A stretch of 64,000 bases of DNA from positions 2,418,001-2,482,000 of the forward strand of contig OY970329.1 of NCBI GenBank assembly GCA_963717375.1. Direction: 5' to 3'. Shown piece after piece: positions 7,846 through 16,494 of the stretch (the first letter of the stretch is position 1; every line of letters begins with the position of its first letter). The stretch comes from VRUE01 sp963717375 (GTDB lineage Bacteria; Actinomycetota; Thermoleophilia; Solirubrobacterales; 70-9). The notes under the pieces were generated by a model. The model was given only the letters and a program-made list of their open reading frames with translations, ran no database searches and was not told where the DNA came from. Made by a program: the position numbers and the translations under genes.

Positions 7846-8413
7846 CCCGCTCGAGATCCTCGGCGGCTGGCTCGACGAGGCCCGCGAGGCGCGGCTTCCA
7901 ACCCCGGCCGCGATGACCCTGGTGACGGCGACGGCGGATGGGCGCCCCTCGGCCCGCGTCGTCTCCCTCAAGCGGCTGGACCCCGGCGCGCTCGTCTTCA
8001 CCACCGCCCTCTGGACCCGCAAGGCGGAGGAGCTGCGCGGCAATCCCCGCGTGGCCGCGGTCTTTTACTGGCCGCAGCTCGGGCGCCAGGCGCGGGTCGA
8101 GGGACGGGCGGAGATCGCCGGGCGCGAGCTGGCCGAGGAGCTGTTCGCGGAGCGCCCGCGTGACCATCAACTGCAGGCGCTTGCCTCGCGCCAGGGGGAG
8201 GCGATCGAGAGCCTCGAGCCGCTGCGCGAGCGCCTCGAGCGCCTGCGAGAGGAGACCGTCGATCAACCGATCGAGTGCCCGGCCGACTGGGGCGCGGTCC
8301 GAATCGTCCCCCACCGGGTCGAGCTCTGGGAGGAAGCTCCCGATCGCCTCCACGAGCGCCGCCTGTTCGAGGCCGCCGACGGCGAGTGGCGTTCCTCGCG
8401 GCTGGCGCCCTAG
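7838..8413 (+). CDS. pdxH: Pyridoxine/pyridoxamine 5'-phosphate oxidase-family protein
   Basis: A 191-residue FMN-binding split-barrel protein. It has the PNPOx order: an AMTLVTATADGRPSARVVSL strand pair that binds FMN, then LVFTTALWTRKAEELRGNP, then VAAVFYWPQLGRQARVEG, and the dimerisation region ending in a WRSSRLAP tail (conserved R-x-RL-x-P type end). PdxH oxidises PNP/PMP to pyridoxal phosphate. It is somewhat shorter than E. coli PdxH, so a related flavin oxidase role is possible. ATG 7838 overlaps the upstream gene. It converges with dtd, with a 4-base overlap. Confidence 0.8.
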   Translation: MTDPLEILGGWLDEAREARLPTPAAMTLVTATADGRPSARVVSLKRLDPGALVFTTALWTRKAEELRGNPRVAAVFYWPQLGRQARVEGRAEIAGRELAEELFAERPRDHQLQALASRQGEAIESLEPLRERLERLREETVDQPIECPADWGAVRIVPHRVELWEEAPDRLHERRLFEAADGEWRSSRLAP

Positions 8414-8826
8414 ACCTCGAGCATCAAAGTCACGGGCCCGTCGTTGACCAGGGCCACGCCCATGCAAGCGCCGAAGATGCCCTTGGCGGCGCCTAGCCGC
8501 TCGCAGAAGCGGTCGTAGAGCGGCTCGGCCTCAGGGCCGGGGGCGGCTTCGAGGTAACTGGGGCGGTTGCCCTTGCGGGTCTCGCCGTAGAGGGTGAACT
8601 GGCTGACGCAGAGGATCTCGCGCTCGCCCAGGGGCTCGTTCATCCGACCCTCGGCGTCGTCGAAGATCCGCAGCGCCCGCACCTTGTCCGCCAGCCGGTC
8701 GGCGTCGGCGGCGGTGTCGCCGCGTCGCACTCCGAGCAGGATGAGCATCCCGGGGCCGATCTGGGCGACGCGCTCGCCCTCGACGTCGACCGCGGCTTGG
8801 CTGACCCGCTGGACCAGCGCCCTCAA
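8410..8826 (-). CDS. dtd: D-aminoacyl-tRNA deacylase (DTD)
   Basis: A 138-residue homodimeric enzyme that removes D-amino acids (and glycine from tRNA-Ala) mischarged on tRNA. The two active-site motifs are present: SQFTLYGE (about 77-84) and NDGPVTLML near the C-terminus. The N-terminus MRALVQRVSQAAVDVEGE is also classical. Length is normal. It is divergent from the zinc uptake operon, with an 85-base gap. Confidence 0.95.
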   Translation of the reverse strand: MRALVQRVSQAAVDVEGERVAQIGPGMLILLGVRRGDTAADADRLADKVRALRIFDDAEGRMNEPLGEREILCVSQFTLYGETRKGNRPSYLEAAPGPEAEPLYDRFCERLGAAKGIFGACMGVALVNDGPVTLMLEV

Positions 8827-8879
8827 CTCGACCTCCCGTGCATCGGCGCAAGGTACACGGTGGGGTGGAGAAGAAAATA

Positions 8880-8896
8880 AAAATGGATCTCATTTT
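8880..8896. promoter_or_regulatory. Candidate Zur box of the metal uptake operon
   Basis: AAAATG-GATCT-CATTTT is a perfect inverted repeat with 6-base arms in an AT-rich island, 16 bases before the proposed TTG start of the uptake operon. Fur-superfamily boxes, including zinc-responsive Zur boxes, are AT-rich palindromes with ATG/CAT-type half-sites. The operon's last gene is a Fur-family regulator. Binding would block transcription when zinc is sufficient. The symmetry is seen; the regulator is inferred. Confidence 0.6.
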
Positions 8897-8911
8897 GATT
8901 TAATCCCGCAC

Positions 8912-10663
8912 TTGCTCGAGCCGTTCCAACTGCCGTTTGTCCAGCGTGGCTTGATCGAGGTCCTGATCCTCGCCGTGCCCGCCGGCCTGCTCGGGACCTG
9001 GATCGTCCTGCGCGGCCTCGCCTTCTTCTCCCACGCGGTCGGTACCGCGGCGTTCCCCGGGCTGGTGCTGGCTGATGGGCTGGGGTTCGCGGCGCCGCTG
9101 GGCGCCTTTGGCGCGGCGGTCGTCTTCAGCCTCGGCGCCTCGCTGCTCAGCCGCCGCGACGAGGAGGGGCGCGACAGCGCCGTCGCGATCGTCCTCGTCG
9201 GCTGCCTCGCCGCGGGGGTGATCCTCGCCAGCGACGTCTTCGGCTCCGGCGCCAACATCGAGACCCTGCTCTTCGGCAGCCTGCTGCTGGTCGACGGCGG
9301 CGACATCGCCCTGGCCGCTGTAGCGGCCGGCGCGGCCCTGGCCGCCTCGCTGCTGCTCGGCCACCGCTGGCTCGCGGCCGGGTTCGATCCCGGGGCGGCG
9401 GGGCTGATGCGCGCCGGCGGACGCGGCCTCGACCTCGCCCTGCTCGGCCTGATCGCCCTTGCCACCACGGCGGCGCTCTCCGTGGTCGGGGCGCTGCTGG
9501 TTACGGCCCTCTTTGTCGTGCCGGCCCTGACGACCAGGCTCTTCATCGAGCGGATGCTGAGCTGGCAGCTCGCCAGCGTCATCCTCGTCGCCGCCGAGGG
9601 TACGGTCGGCCTCTGGCTCTCGGTCAAGACCGACGCGCCGCCTGGGGCGACTATCGCGGTCGTCGCAGGGGCGGTCTTCGTCCTCGCGGCCGCTGGGCGA
9701 GCGTTGGCCCGGGCGCCACGGGCGCCGGTACTCGTCGCCGCGGGCCTGGTGCTATTCGTCCTGCTCGCAGCGGGCTGTGGCGGCGGAACCGGGGCACGCG
9801 ACGGCCAGATCGAGGTCGTGGCGACGACGACCCAGATCGGCGACTGGGTGCGCGAGGTCGGCGGCAACGCGGTCGCGGTCGATCAGATCCTGCAGCCGAA
9901 CACCGATCCGCACGAGTACGAGCCGCGGCCCAGTGACGTCGCCGACGCGGCCGAAGCGAAGCTCGTCTTCGCCAGCGGCGACAACCTCGACAGCTGGGTC
10001 GATCAGGTCGTCTCCGACAGTGGCAGCGACGCCCGGATCGTCGACCTCGGCGCGACCGTGCCGGTGCGCCTGCCCGGTGAGTCCAGCGGCGCCGAGGCAT
10101 CGAAGTACGACCCCCACTGGTGGCACGACCCGCGCAATGCCGAGGCCGCCGTGGGCGAGGTCGAGCGCCGGCTGGCGCTCGCCGACCCCGCGCACAAGGC
10201 CGAGTTCGCCCGCAACGCCGGCGCCTACCTCGCCAAGTTGCGCGCCCTCGACGGTGAAATCGCCCGCTGCGTGGATTCGGTCCCGGCCTCGCGGCGCAAG
10301 CTGGTGACCGACCACGACGCCTTCGGCTACTTCGCCCGGCGCTATGGGATCGACGTCGTCGGCGCGGTCATCCCCTCGCAGACGACCCAGTCGCAGCCCT
10401 CGGCCAAGGACCTCAGCGCCCTCGCCGGCCTGATCGAACGCGAAGGGGTCGAAGCGATCTTTCCGGAGAGCTCGCTGAGCCCGAAGGTCGCTGAGGCGAT
10501 CGCCGATCAGACCGGCGCCTCCGCCGACCACACGCTTTACGGGGACACGCTCGGGCCGGCGGATTCCGACGGCGCCACCTATCTGCAGATGGAGGCGGCC
10601 AACGCGAACTCGATGGTCAGTGGCTTCACCGGGGGGAGGCGCGGATGCGATCTGAGTCCCTGA
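8912..10663 (+). CDS. Fused metal ABC transporter permease and substrate-binding lipoprotein
   Basis: A single 583-residue open frame. Residues 1 to about 265 are an ABC-3 (ZnuB/MntB) permease with 8-9 hydrophobic segments. A further helix then leads into a lipobox (LLAAGC, Cys289). Residues 290-583 are a ZnuA-type cluster A-I binding protein with metal-ligand histidines in DPHEYEPRPSDV, DPHWWHDP and TDHDAFGYF. I found no stop between the two parts. The TTG start at 8912 is chosen because LLEPFQLPFVQRGL aligns with the ATG start of the second permease (MLEPLQEPFMQRAL). No clear ribosome binding site precedes it. Likely substrate: zinc, possibly manganese. Confidence 0.8.
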   Translation: MLEPFQLPFVQRGLIEVLILAVPAGLLGTWIVLRGLAFFSHAVGTAAFPGLVLADGLGFAAPLGAFGAAVVFSLGASLLSRRDEEGRDSAVAIVLVGCLAAGVILASDVFGSGANIETLLFGSLLLVDGGDIALAAVAAGAALAASLLLGHRWLAAGFDPGAAGLMRAGGRGLDLALLGLIALATTAALSVVGALLVTALFVVPALTTRLFIERMLSWQLASVILVAAEGTVGLWLSVKTDAPPGATIAVVAGAVFVLAAAGRALARAPRAPVLVAAGLVLFVLLAAGCGGGTGARDGQIEVVATTTQIGDWVREVGGNAVAVDQILQPNTDPHEYEPRPSDVADAAEAKLVFASGDNLDSWVDQVVSDSGSDARIVDLGATVPVRLPGESSGAEASKYDPHWWHDPRNAEAAVGEVERRLALADPAHKAEFARNAGAYLAKLRALDGEIARCVDSVPASRRKLVTDHDAFGYFARRYGIDVVGAVIPSQTTQSQPSAKDLSALAGLIEREGVEAIFPESSLSPKVAEAIADQTGASADHTLYGDTLGPADSDGATYLQMEAANANSMVSGFTGGRRGCDLSP

Positions 10664-11397
10664 TCGAGGCCGCCGGCCTGGCGGCGGGCTACGGGGGCGC
10701 GCCGGCGATCTCGGGCGTCGAGTTCACGCTCGGCGCGGGACAGACGCTGGCGCTGCTCGGCCCCAACGGCGGTGGCAAGACGACCCTGCTGCGCGCCGTG
10801 CTTGGCGAGCTTCGCCCGGCCGCGGGGACCCTCCGAGTCGGCGCCACCTGCGGCACCGTGCCGCAGACCGAGCGCTCGCGCCTCGACTACCCGGTCTCGG
10901 CTCTCGACGTGGCGACGATGGGCACGCTCTCGCGCCTGCCCTGGTGGCGAAGGCCGGGCCGCGCCGAGCGCGAGGCGGCGGCGCGGGCGCTCGACCGGGT
11001 CGGCCTGGGCGCCCTCGCCTATCAGACCTTCGGCCGCCTCTCCGGCGGCCAGCGCCAGCGCGTCCTGATTGCCCGGGCGCTGGTTCAGGACGCCGGCGTG
11101 CTGCTGCTCGACGAGCCCTTCTCCGGGCTCGATCGCCCCAGCGCCGAGGGCCTGGAAGCGCTGATCGCCGAGCTGGCGGGGGAGGGGCGGGGGATCGTGA
11201 TCGCCACCCACGACCTCGAGCAGGCGCGCGGCTGCGACCTCGTCCTCTGCATCAACAAGAGCCAGGTTGCCTGCGGCCGTCCCGATCAGGTGCTCGCCGA
11301 TGTCGGAGTGCTGGAAGCGACCTACGGCGGCGCCATCGTCGAGATCCCCGGCAGTGGCGGCAGGGCGATCCTGCCGCCACACCATCACCACCACTGA
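10645..11397 (+). CDS. znuC: Metal ABC transporter ATP-binding protein with C-terminal His tail
   Basis: A 250-residue ABC ATPase: Walker A GPNGGGKT (about 40), signature LSGGQRQRV, Walker B VLLLDEP and switch ATHD. This architecture powers ZnuABC-type uptake. The start overlaps the preceding gene by 19 bases. The protein ends in PPHHHHH, a natural histidine run that could bind zinc or another metal. The genes on both sides are metal uptake permeases. Zinc is the most likely substrate given the downstream Fur-family regulator. Confidence 0.9.
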   Translation: MRSESLIEAAGLAAGYGGAPAISGVEFTLGAGQTLALLGPNGGGKTTLLRAVLGELRPAAGTLRVGATCGTVPQTERSRLDYPVSALDVATMGTLSRLPWWRRPGRAEREAAARALDRVGLGALAYQTFGRLSGGQRQRVLIARALVQDAGVLLLDEPFSGLDRPSAEGLEALIAELAGEGRGIVIATHDLEQARGCDLVLCINKSQVACGRPDQVLADVGVLEATYGGAIVEIPGSGGRAILPPHHHHH

Positions 11398-11398
11398 G

Positions 11399-12241
11399 AT
11401 GCTCGAGCCCCTGCAAGAACCGTTCATGCAGCGCGCCCTCGCCGAGGTCGTCCTCGTCGGCGCCGCGGGTGGGGCGCTCGGCTGCTGGGTCGTCTTCTAC
11501 GGCCTCTCCTACGCGGCTGAGTCGCTCGCCCACTCGATCTTTCCGGGACTTGTCCTCGCCGCGATCGCCGGTGTGCCGCTGCTGCTCGGCGCGGCGCCGG
11601 CGATCGTCGTCGCGGCGCTGGCGATCGCGCTCTGCGCGCGGATCGCCGGGGTCAGCCGCGAGGCAGCGGTCGCGGTCGTGGTGACGACGATGTTCGGCCT
11701 CGGCGTGCTGCTGGCGCTCTCGCCGCAGTCGCCGCCCGGGGTTGAGTCGCTGCTTTTCGGCGACGTCTTCGGCGCCACCGACGCCGACCTGGCGACCGCC
11801 GCCGGCCTCGCCGTGGTGGTCGCGGTCGCGCTCCGATTGCTCCACGGCCGGCTCCTGGTCGCCGGCTTCGACCGCGGCACCGCACGTTCGCTCGGCGTCT
11901 CTCCGGCCTTTGCCGACGCCGCCCTGCTGGTCCTGCTCGCGGCCGGGATCGTGATCGCCGTTCAGGGGCTCGGCAACCTGCTCGTCGTCGCCGTCTTCGT
12001 CGGCCCGGCCGCCGCGGCGCGCCGGCTCAGCGACCGCATGCTTCCAATGATGCTGCTCGCCGCTGGGCTCGCCGTGTTCGCCGGTGTCGCCGGTCTCTAC
12101 CTCTCCTACTACGCGGGCACCGCCGGCGGTGCCTCGATCGCGCTGGCGATCGTCGTCGTATACGCCCTCTCGATACCGGCGTCCCGGATCCGCGTCGGGC
12201 GACGCAAGCCGCCTATCCCGGCGGCGGTTACAGTCAGCTAA
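11399..12241 (+). CDS. znuB: Metal ABC transporter permease, second copy
   Basis: A 280-residue ABC-3 family permease with about eight membrane segments. It is homologous to the permease half of the fused gene upstream: same N-terminus, and a conserved core with SIFPGLVLAA and LLFGDVFG. ATG 11399 follows the ATPase stop by one base. Two different permeases and one ATPase suggest a heterodimeric channel. Its stop (TAA 12239-12241) touches the next ATG directly. Confidence 0.9.
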   Translation: MLEPLQEPFMQRALAEVVLVGAAGGALGCWVVFYGLSYAAESLAHSIFPGLVLAAIAGVPLLLGAAPAIVVAALAIALCARIAGVSREAAVAVVVTTMFGLGVLLALSPQSPPGVESLLFGDVFGATDADLATAAGLAVVVAVALRLLHGRLLVAGFDRGTARSLGVSPAFADAALLVLLAAGIVIAVQGLGNLLVVAVFVGPAAAARRLSDRMLPMMLLAAGLAVFAGVAGLYLSYYAGTAGGASIALAIVVVYALSIPASRIRVGRRKPPIPAAVTVS

Positions 12242-12685
12242 ATGCCGACCAAGGTTGACAGTGCCTGGGCCGAGCACGCGCTGGATGCACTGCGCCAGGC
12301 GGGCTACCGGCGCGGCGGCGCTCGCATCGCCGTGGTCGAGGCGCTCGCAGGGCACGACTGTGCCGTCACTGCGCTCGACCTCGATGACGAGCTGCGCCGG
12401 CGCAAGCCCGCGGTCGGCCGGGCCAGCGTCTACCGGGCGCTCGAGCAGCTCGAGCAGCTAGGCCTAGTGCAGCGGCTCGAGGTGACCCGCGGCACCGCCG
12501 GCTACGAGCGGATCGAGCCCGGGGGCGAGCACCACCACCACGCGATCTGCCGCCACTGCGGCCGCATGGTCCCCTTTGAGGACTCCTCGCTCGAGCGCGC
12601 GATCGCCAAGCTCTCGGACGAGATCAGCTTCGAGGTCACCGACCACGACGTGGTCCTGCGCGGCCTCTGCGAGCGCTGTCAGTGA
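12242..12685 (+). CDS. zur: Fur-family metalloregulator, probably Zur
   Basis: A 147-residue Fur-superfamily protein. The winged helix occupies about 15-85 (ASVYRALEQLEQLGLVQRLE is the recognition region). The dimerisation domain holds a metal-rich stretch, GGEHHHHAICRHCGRM, and a C-terminal CERC. The two CxxC pairs form the structural zinc site. It is the last gene of the metal uptake operon. Operon position and metal-uptake neighbours favour zinc sensing; Fe or Mn sensing cannot be excluded from sequence alone. Confidence 0.85.
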   Translation: MPTKVDSAWAEHALDALRQAGYRRGGARIAVVEALAGHDCAVTALDLDDELRRRKPAVGRASVYRALEQLEQLGLVQRLEVTRGTAGYERIEPGGEHHHHAICRHCGRMVPFEDSSLERAIAKLSDEISFEVTDHDVVLRGLCERCQ

Positions 12686-12741
12686 GCGCGCCGATCGCCA
12701 CGGTGGCAGCCGGTCATTCGAGTCCGTGGCGATCGGCGCGC
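12686..12741 (+). terminator. Long perfect stem-loop after the zur stop codon
   Basis: Perfect 18-base arms (12686-12703 and 12724-12741, outer sequence GCGCGCCGATCG) flank a 20-base loop directly after the zur TGA. There is no T-tract, but the stem is very strong. It probably stops or stabilises the uptake-operon transcript before the next gene at 12753. Confidence 0.6.
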
Positions 12742-12752
12742 GAGGTCGTTGT

Positions 12753-13457
12753 ATGAGCGACCTCGGCACGATCTTCCTGCTCTCGCTCTTGGCGATGTTC
12801 AACCCGACCCTGCTCGCCGCGGTGACGCTGATGCTGCTGACCGAGAACCCGAAGCGGTTGATGCTCGGCTACCTGCTCGGCGCCTACACGGCCAGCATCA
12901 CGATCGGGCTGGCGATCGTCTTCGCTCTGCACGACTCCGATGTGGTCAGCACGAGCAAGCAGACGATCGGGCCGGTCGAGGACCTCGTCATCGGCGCCCT
13001 GCTGCTGCTCGTCGCCTATGTCCTGGCCACCGACCGCGCCCGGCCGCTGCGCGAGCGCCGCGAAAAACGCAAGCTTGCCAAGCAGGCCAAGAACGGGGAG
13101 AAGAAAGAACCGCTGCCGATGCGCCTGCTCGGCCGGGGCTCGCCGCGGATCGCCTTCGTCGTCGGGCTCCTGCTCAGCTTTCCCGGGGTCTCCTACCTGA
13201 CCGGGCTCAGTCACATCGACAAACTCGGCGCCGGTGTCGCGCCGACGGTGCTGCTGGTGATCGCCTTCTGCCTGATTCAGCAGCTTCTGCTCGAGGTGCC
13301 CCTGGTCGGCTACATCCTCAGGCCCGAGTCGACTCAGGGCGCCGTCGACGGCTTTCGCGACTGGCTCGCCCGCAACGGCCGTCGCGCCGGGGTATACGTT
13401 GCCCTCGTGCTCGGCGCCCTCCTGATCGTTCGCGGCATCGCCGGGCTGGTGAGCTGA
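12753..13457 (+). CDS. GAP-family (LysE-superfamily-like) membrane protein
   Basis: A 234-residue protein with about six membrane segments and a charged, lysine-rich cytoplasmic loop (residues ~95-120). Start features such as FNPTLLAAVTLML and the later FPGVSYLTGL segment resemble mycobacterial GAP proteins, relatives of the LysE exporters involved in lipid or small-molecule transport. The substrate is unknown. It is close to the MFS gene (2 bases apart), so the two probably share a transcript. Confidence 0.7.
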   Translation: MSDLGTIFLLSLLAMFNPTLLAAVTLMLLTENPKRLMLGYLLGAYTASITIGLAIVFALHDSDVVSTSKQTIGPVEDLVIGALLLLVAYVLATDRARPLRERREKRKLAKQAKNGEKKEPLPMRLLGRGSPRIAFVVGLLLSFPGVSYLTGLSHIDKLGAGVAPTVLLVIAFCLIQQLLLEVPLVGYILRPESTQGAVDGFRDWLARNGRRAGVYVALVLGALLIVRGIAGLVS

Positions 13458-13459
13458 CC

Positions 13460-15088
13460 GTGACCAAGTGGGGAGTCCTCGTCGTCCTCGGCGCCGCTCA
13501 GTTCCTGATGGTGCTGGACCAGGCGGTGATGAACGTCGCGATCTCCCAGCTGGTCGAAGACTTCGACACCACCGTCACCACGATCCAGGCGGTGATCGCC
13601 TTCTACGCGCTGGTGATGGCCGGGCTGATGCTGACCGGCGGCAAGCTCGGCGACATCTGGGGACGCCGCCGCGCCTTCACGATCGGCCTCGTCATTTACG
13701 GAGTCGGCTCGGCGCTGACCGCCGCCTCCTGGAGCGTGCCCTCGCTGATGTTCGGTTGGTCGATCCTCGAGGGCATCGGTGCCGCGCTCGTGATCCCGGC
13801 CCTGATCGCGCTCGTCGCCGGCAACTACAAAGGAAACGATCGCGCGATTGCCTACGGAGTGCTGGGGGGCGTGGCCGGGGCCGGGATCGCGGTCGGCCCG
13901 ATCCTCGGCGGCTGGGCGACGACCGAGCTGAGCTGGCGGGTCGTCTTCATCGGCGAGGTCGTCGTCGCGATCGGCATCCTGTTCGGCACGCGTTGGATCA
14001 AGGAGCCCGAGCGCGAGAAGAGCGTCCCCAGCCTCGACTGGGTCGGCAGCGTGCTTTCTGCCGCGGGCCTGGCCGTGCTCGTCTTCGGCGTCCTGCAGGC
14101 CAGCAACTGGGGCTGGTTGCAGCCGCGCAGCTCGCCGCTCGAGCCGTTCGGCTTCTCGCTGACACCGTTCGTGATCGCTGCCGGTGGGCTGATCCTCGCC
14201 GCCTTCACCGCCTGGGAGCGGCGCCGCGAAGAGCACGGCCTCGAACCGCTCGTCCACCTGCCACTGCTGCGCATCCCCCAGCTGCGCGGCGGGGTCGCGA
14301 TGTTCCTCGCCCAGAACCTGATCCTGATGGGCGTCTTCTTCACGATCCCGCTCTACCTGCAGGTCGTGCAGGGCCTCGATGCGCTCGAAACGGGAGTGCG
14401 GATGCTGCCCGCCTCGGCCGGCCTCTTCTTCGCCGCGCTCGCCGGCTCTGCCCTGGCCAAACGCTTCGCTCCGCGGCCACTGGTCCGGACCGGGCTGGGG
14501 ATCGTCTTCGCCTCGATCCTGATGCTGATGGCGACGATCGAACCGGAACTCGACAACGGCTCCTTCCTGATCGCGATGGGGGTGCTCGGCATCGGGATGG
14601 GCCTGATCGTCTCCCAGCTCGGCAACGTGGTCCAGTCGGCCGTCGGCGACGACGATCGCAGCGAGGCCGGGGGGCTGCAGAGCACCTCGCAGCAGCTCGG
14701 CTCCTCACTCGGCACCGCCCTGCTCGGGGCGATCGTGATCACCGGCCTGATCGCGGCCTTCACCACCAACATCGCCGGCGATGCGCGCATCTCCAGCGAT
14801 GTCCAGGGCCAGGTCGAAACGAAGCTGAGCGCGGGGGGGAGCTTTGTCTCCGCGGAGGAGGTGAGGGCGAGCGCCACCGCGGCCGGGGTCGACTCTGCCA
14901 CCACCGCCGTTCTGGTCGAGCACTACGAAGACGCGCAGCTGAACGCGCTGAAGACCGCCTTCCTCTTTGCCGCTCTCCTCACGCTGGCGTCGTTCTGGTC
15001 GACGCGGCGGCTGCCGACGCAGCGCTTCGATCAGCTGCAGGCGGGGCCAGATCCGCCGCGGCTCGACCCAGAGCCAGCTACGGTCTAA
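13460..15088 (+). CDS. MFS transporter, DHA2 (EmrB/QacA) drug:H+ antiporter family
   Basis: A 542-residue transporter, about 14 membrane segments. It shows MFS motif A (GGKLGDIWGRRR, about 60-71) and the antiporter motif C region (GVLGGVAGAGIAVGPILGG). Acid VLDQAVMNVAI in helix 1 (motif D1) is characteristic of DHA2 exporters. These pump drugs, dyes or lipids out across the cytoplasmic membrane. A periplasmic segment rich in small residues (about 445-490) precedes the last helix. The GTG at 13460 is the first start after the upstream stop. Confidence 0.9.
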   Translation: MTKWGVLVVLGAAQFLMVLDQAVMNVAISQLVEDFDTTVTTIQAVIAFYALVMAGLMLTGGKLGDIWGRRRAFTIGLVIYGVGSALTAASWSVPSLMFGWSILEGIGAALVIPALIALVAGNYKGNDRAIAYGVLGGVAGAGIAVGPILGGWATTELSWRVVFIGEVVVAIGILFGTRWIKEPEREKSVPSLDWVGSVLSAAGLAVLVFGVLQASNWGWLQPRSSPLEPFGFSLTPFVIAAGGLILAAFTAWERRREEHGLEPLVHLPLLRIPQLRGGVAMFLAQNLILMGVFFTIPLYLQVVQGLDALETGVRMLPASAGLFFAALAGSALAKRFAPRPLVRTGLGIVFASILMLMATIEPELDNGSFLIAMGVLGIGMGLIVSQLGNVVQSAVGDDDRSEAGGLQSTSQQLGSSLGTALLGAIVITGLIAAFTTNIAGDARISSDVQGQVETKLSAGGSFVSAEEVRASATAAGVDSATTAVLVEHYEDAQLNALKTAFLFAALLTLASFWSTRRLPTQRFDQLQAGPDPPRLDPEPATV

Positions 15089-15090
15089 TC

Positions 15091-16494
15091 ATGCTCGATC
15101 CCAAGCACGGGCATCGTACGCCGGCTGAGCGCACCGCCGCCGGCAAGGCAGCGCGCAACGAGGCGCCGCGATCGGGCTACGGCGAGTGGGCCCCGGCAAG
15201 CGATCGGCCCGACCCGGTCGAGCTGCTCGAGAGCCAGGCCACCTCACGCGTCGGTCAGCTGGTCCCGCTGCGCTACGGGCGGATGCTGGTTTCGCCCTTC
15301 ACCTTCTACCGTGGCGCCGCCGCGGTGATGGCGGCGGACCTCGCCGGCGCCCCCAACAGCGGCTTTGACGTGCAGCTTTGCGGCGACGCCCACCTCTCCA
15401 ACTTCGGCGCCTACGCCTCGCCCGACCGCGAGCTCGTCTTCGATGTCAACGACTTTGACGAGACCCTGCCCGGTCCGTGGGAGTGGGATGTGATGCGGCT
15501 CGCTGCGAGCTTTTCCGTCGCCGGCCGCGAGCGTGGCTTCAAGCGCCGCGAGCGGCTGGCGATCGTCGCCGCGATGGCGGCCGAATACCGGGAGGCGATG
15601 CGGCGGATGGCGGGCCTCGGCAACCTCGAGGTCTGGTACACGAAGATGGACGTCGAGGCGATCGCCAGGGGTTGGGAGGCGGCAGCCGGTGAGAAAGAGG
15701 TCGCGACCTTCCGCCGCAATCTCGAGAAGACCCGCGCCAAGGACCGCATGCGCGCCCTCTCCAAGCTGACCCGCGAAGTTGACGGCGAGCTGCGCATCGT
15801 CAGCGAACCGCCGCTGATCGTGCCGCTCGACGAGCTGGTCGACGAGGACGCCGACATCGAAGCGGTGGTGCTGAAGATCATCGCCGACTACCGCGAGACG
15901 CTCCCCGAGGACCGCCGCGTTCTGCTCGACGGCTACCGCTTCGTCGACGCGGCGCTGAAGGTGGTCGGCGTCGGCAGTGTCGGCACCCGCGCCTTCATCG
16001 TGCTGATGCTGGGGCGCGACGGTGGCGACCCGCTGTTCCTGCAGGCCAAGGAAGCGCAGCGCTCCGTGCTCGAGCCCCACGCGGCACCGAGCGCCTTCGA
16101 GAACCAGGGCGAGCGCGTCGTTCAGGGCCAGCGCCTAACCCAGGCCGCCAGCGACATCCTGCTCGGCTGGGTCAAGGTAAAAGGGATCGACGGCGAGCTG
16201 CGCGACTTCTACGTGCGCCAGCTCTGGGATCAGAAGGGCTCGGCCAAGGTCGAGAACATGGACGCCAGCTCCCTCACTGCCTACGCCAAGATCTGCGGCA
16301 CGACCCTGGCCCACGCCCACGCCCGCAGCGGCGACCGCGTCGCGATCGCCGCCTACCTCGGCAAGAGCGACACTTTCGACAAGGCGATCGCCGGTTTCGC
16401 CGAGACCTACGCCGACCAGAACGAGCGCGACTACGCGGCGCTGAAGGCCGCGGCGAACGACGGCCGGATCAAGGTCGAGCAGCCGCCCGCTTAG
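15091..16494 (+). CDS. DUF2252 family protein (kinase-like fold)
   Basis: A 467-residue soluble protein of the DUF2252 family. The segments LCGDAHLSNFGAY and FDVNDFDETLPGPWEWD correspond to the catalytic-loop and metal-binding motifs of aminoglycoside-phosphotransferase-like folds. Biochemical function is unproven to my knowledge. Start ATG 15091 lies 2 bases after the MFS stop, so it may belong to that operon. It converges with the ferric-reductase-like gene by a 4-base overlap. Confidence 0.85.
   Translation: MLDPKHGHRTPAERTAAGKAARNEAPRSGYGEWAPASDRPDPVELLESQATSRVGQLVPLRYGRMLVSPFTFYRGAAAVMAADLAGAPNSGFDVQLCGDAHLSNFGAYASPDRELVFDVNDFDETLPGPWEWDVMRLAASFSVAGRERGFKRRERLAIVAAMAAEYREAMRRMAGLGNLEVWYTKMDVEAIARGWEAAAGEKEVATFRRNLEKTRAKDRMRALSKLTREVDGELRIVSEPPLIVPLDELVDEDADIEAVVLKIIADYRETLPEDRRVLLDGYRFVDAALKVVGVGSVGTRAFIVLMLGRDGGDPLFLQAKEAQRSVLEPHAAPSAFENQGERVVQGQRLTQAASDILLGWVKVKGIDGELRDFYVRQLWDQKGSAKVENMDASSLTAYAKICGTTLAHAHARSGDRVAIAAYLGKSDTFDKAIAGFAETYADQNERDYAALKAAANDGRIKVEQPPA

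Noticed and set aside
8594..8911. A longer N-terminus for the fused permease/binding protein
   Set aside because: The open frame extends back into dtd on the other strand, has no homology there, and the alignment to the second permease starts at TTG 8912.
11382..11394. The His tail of the ATPase as a cloning artefact
   Set aside because: The following gene starts 2 bases later in a natural operon and there is no vector sequence; the tail is encoded by mixed His codons in native context.
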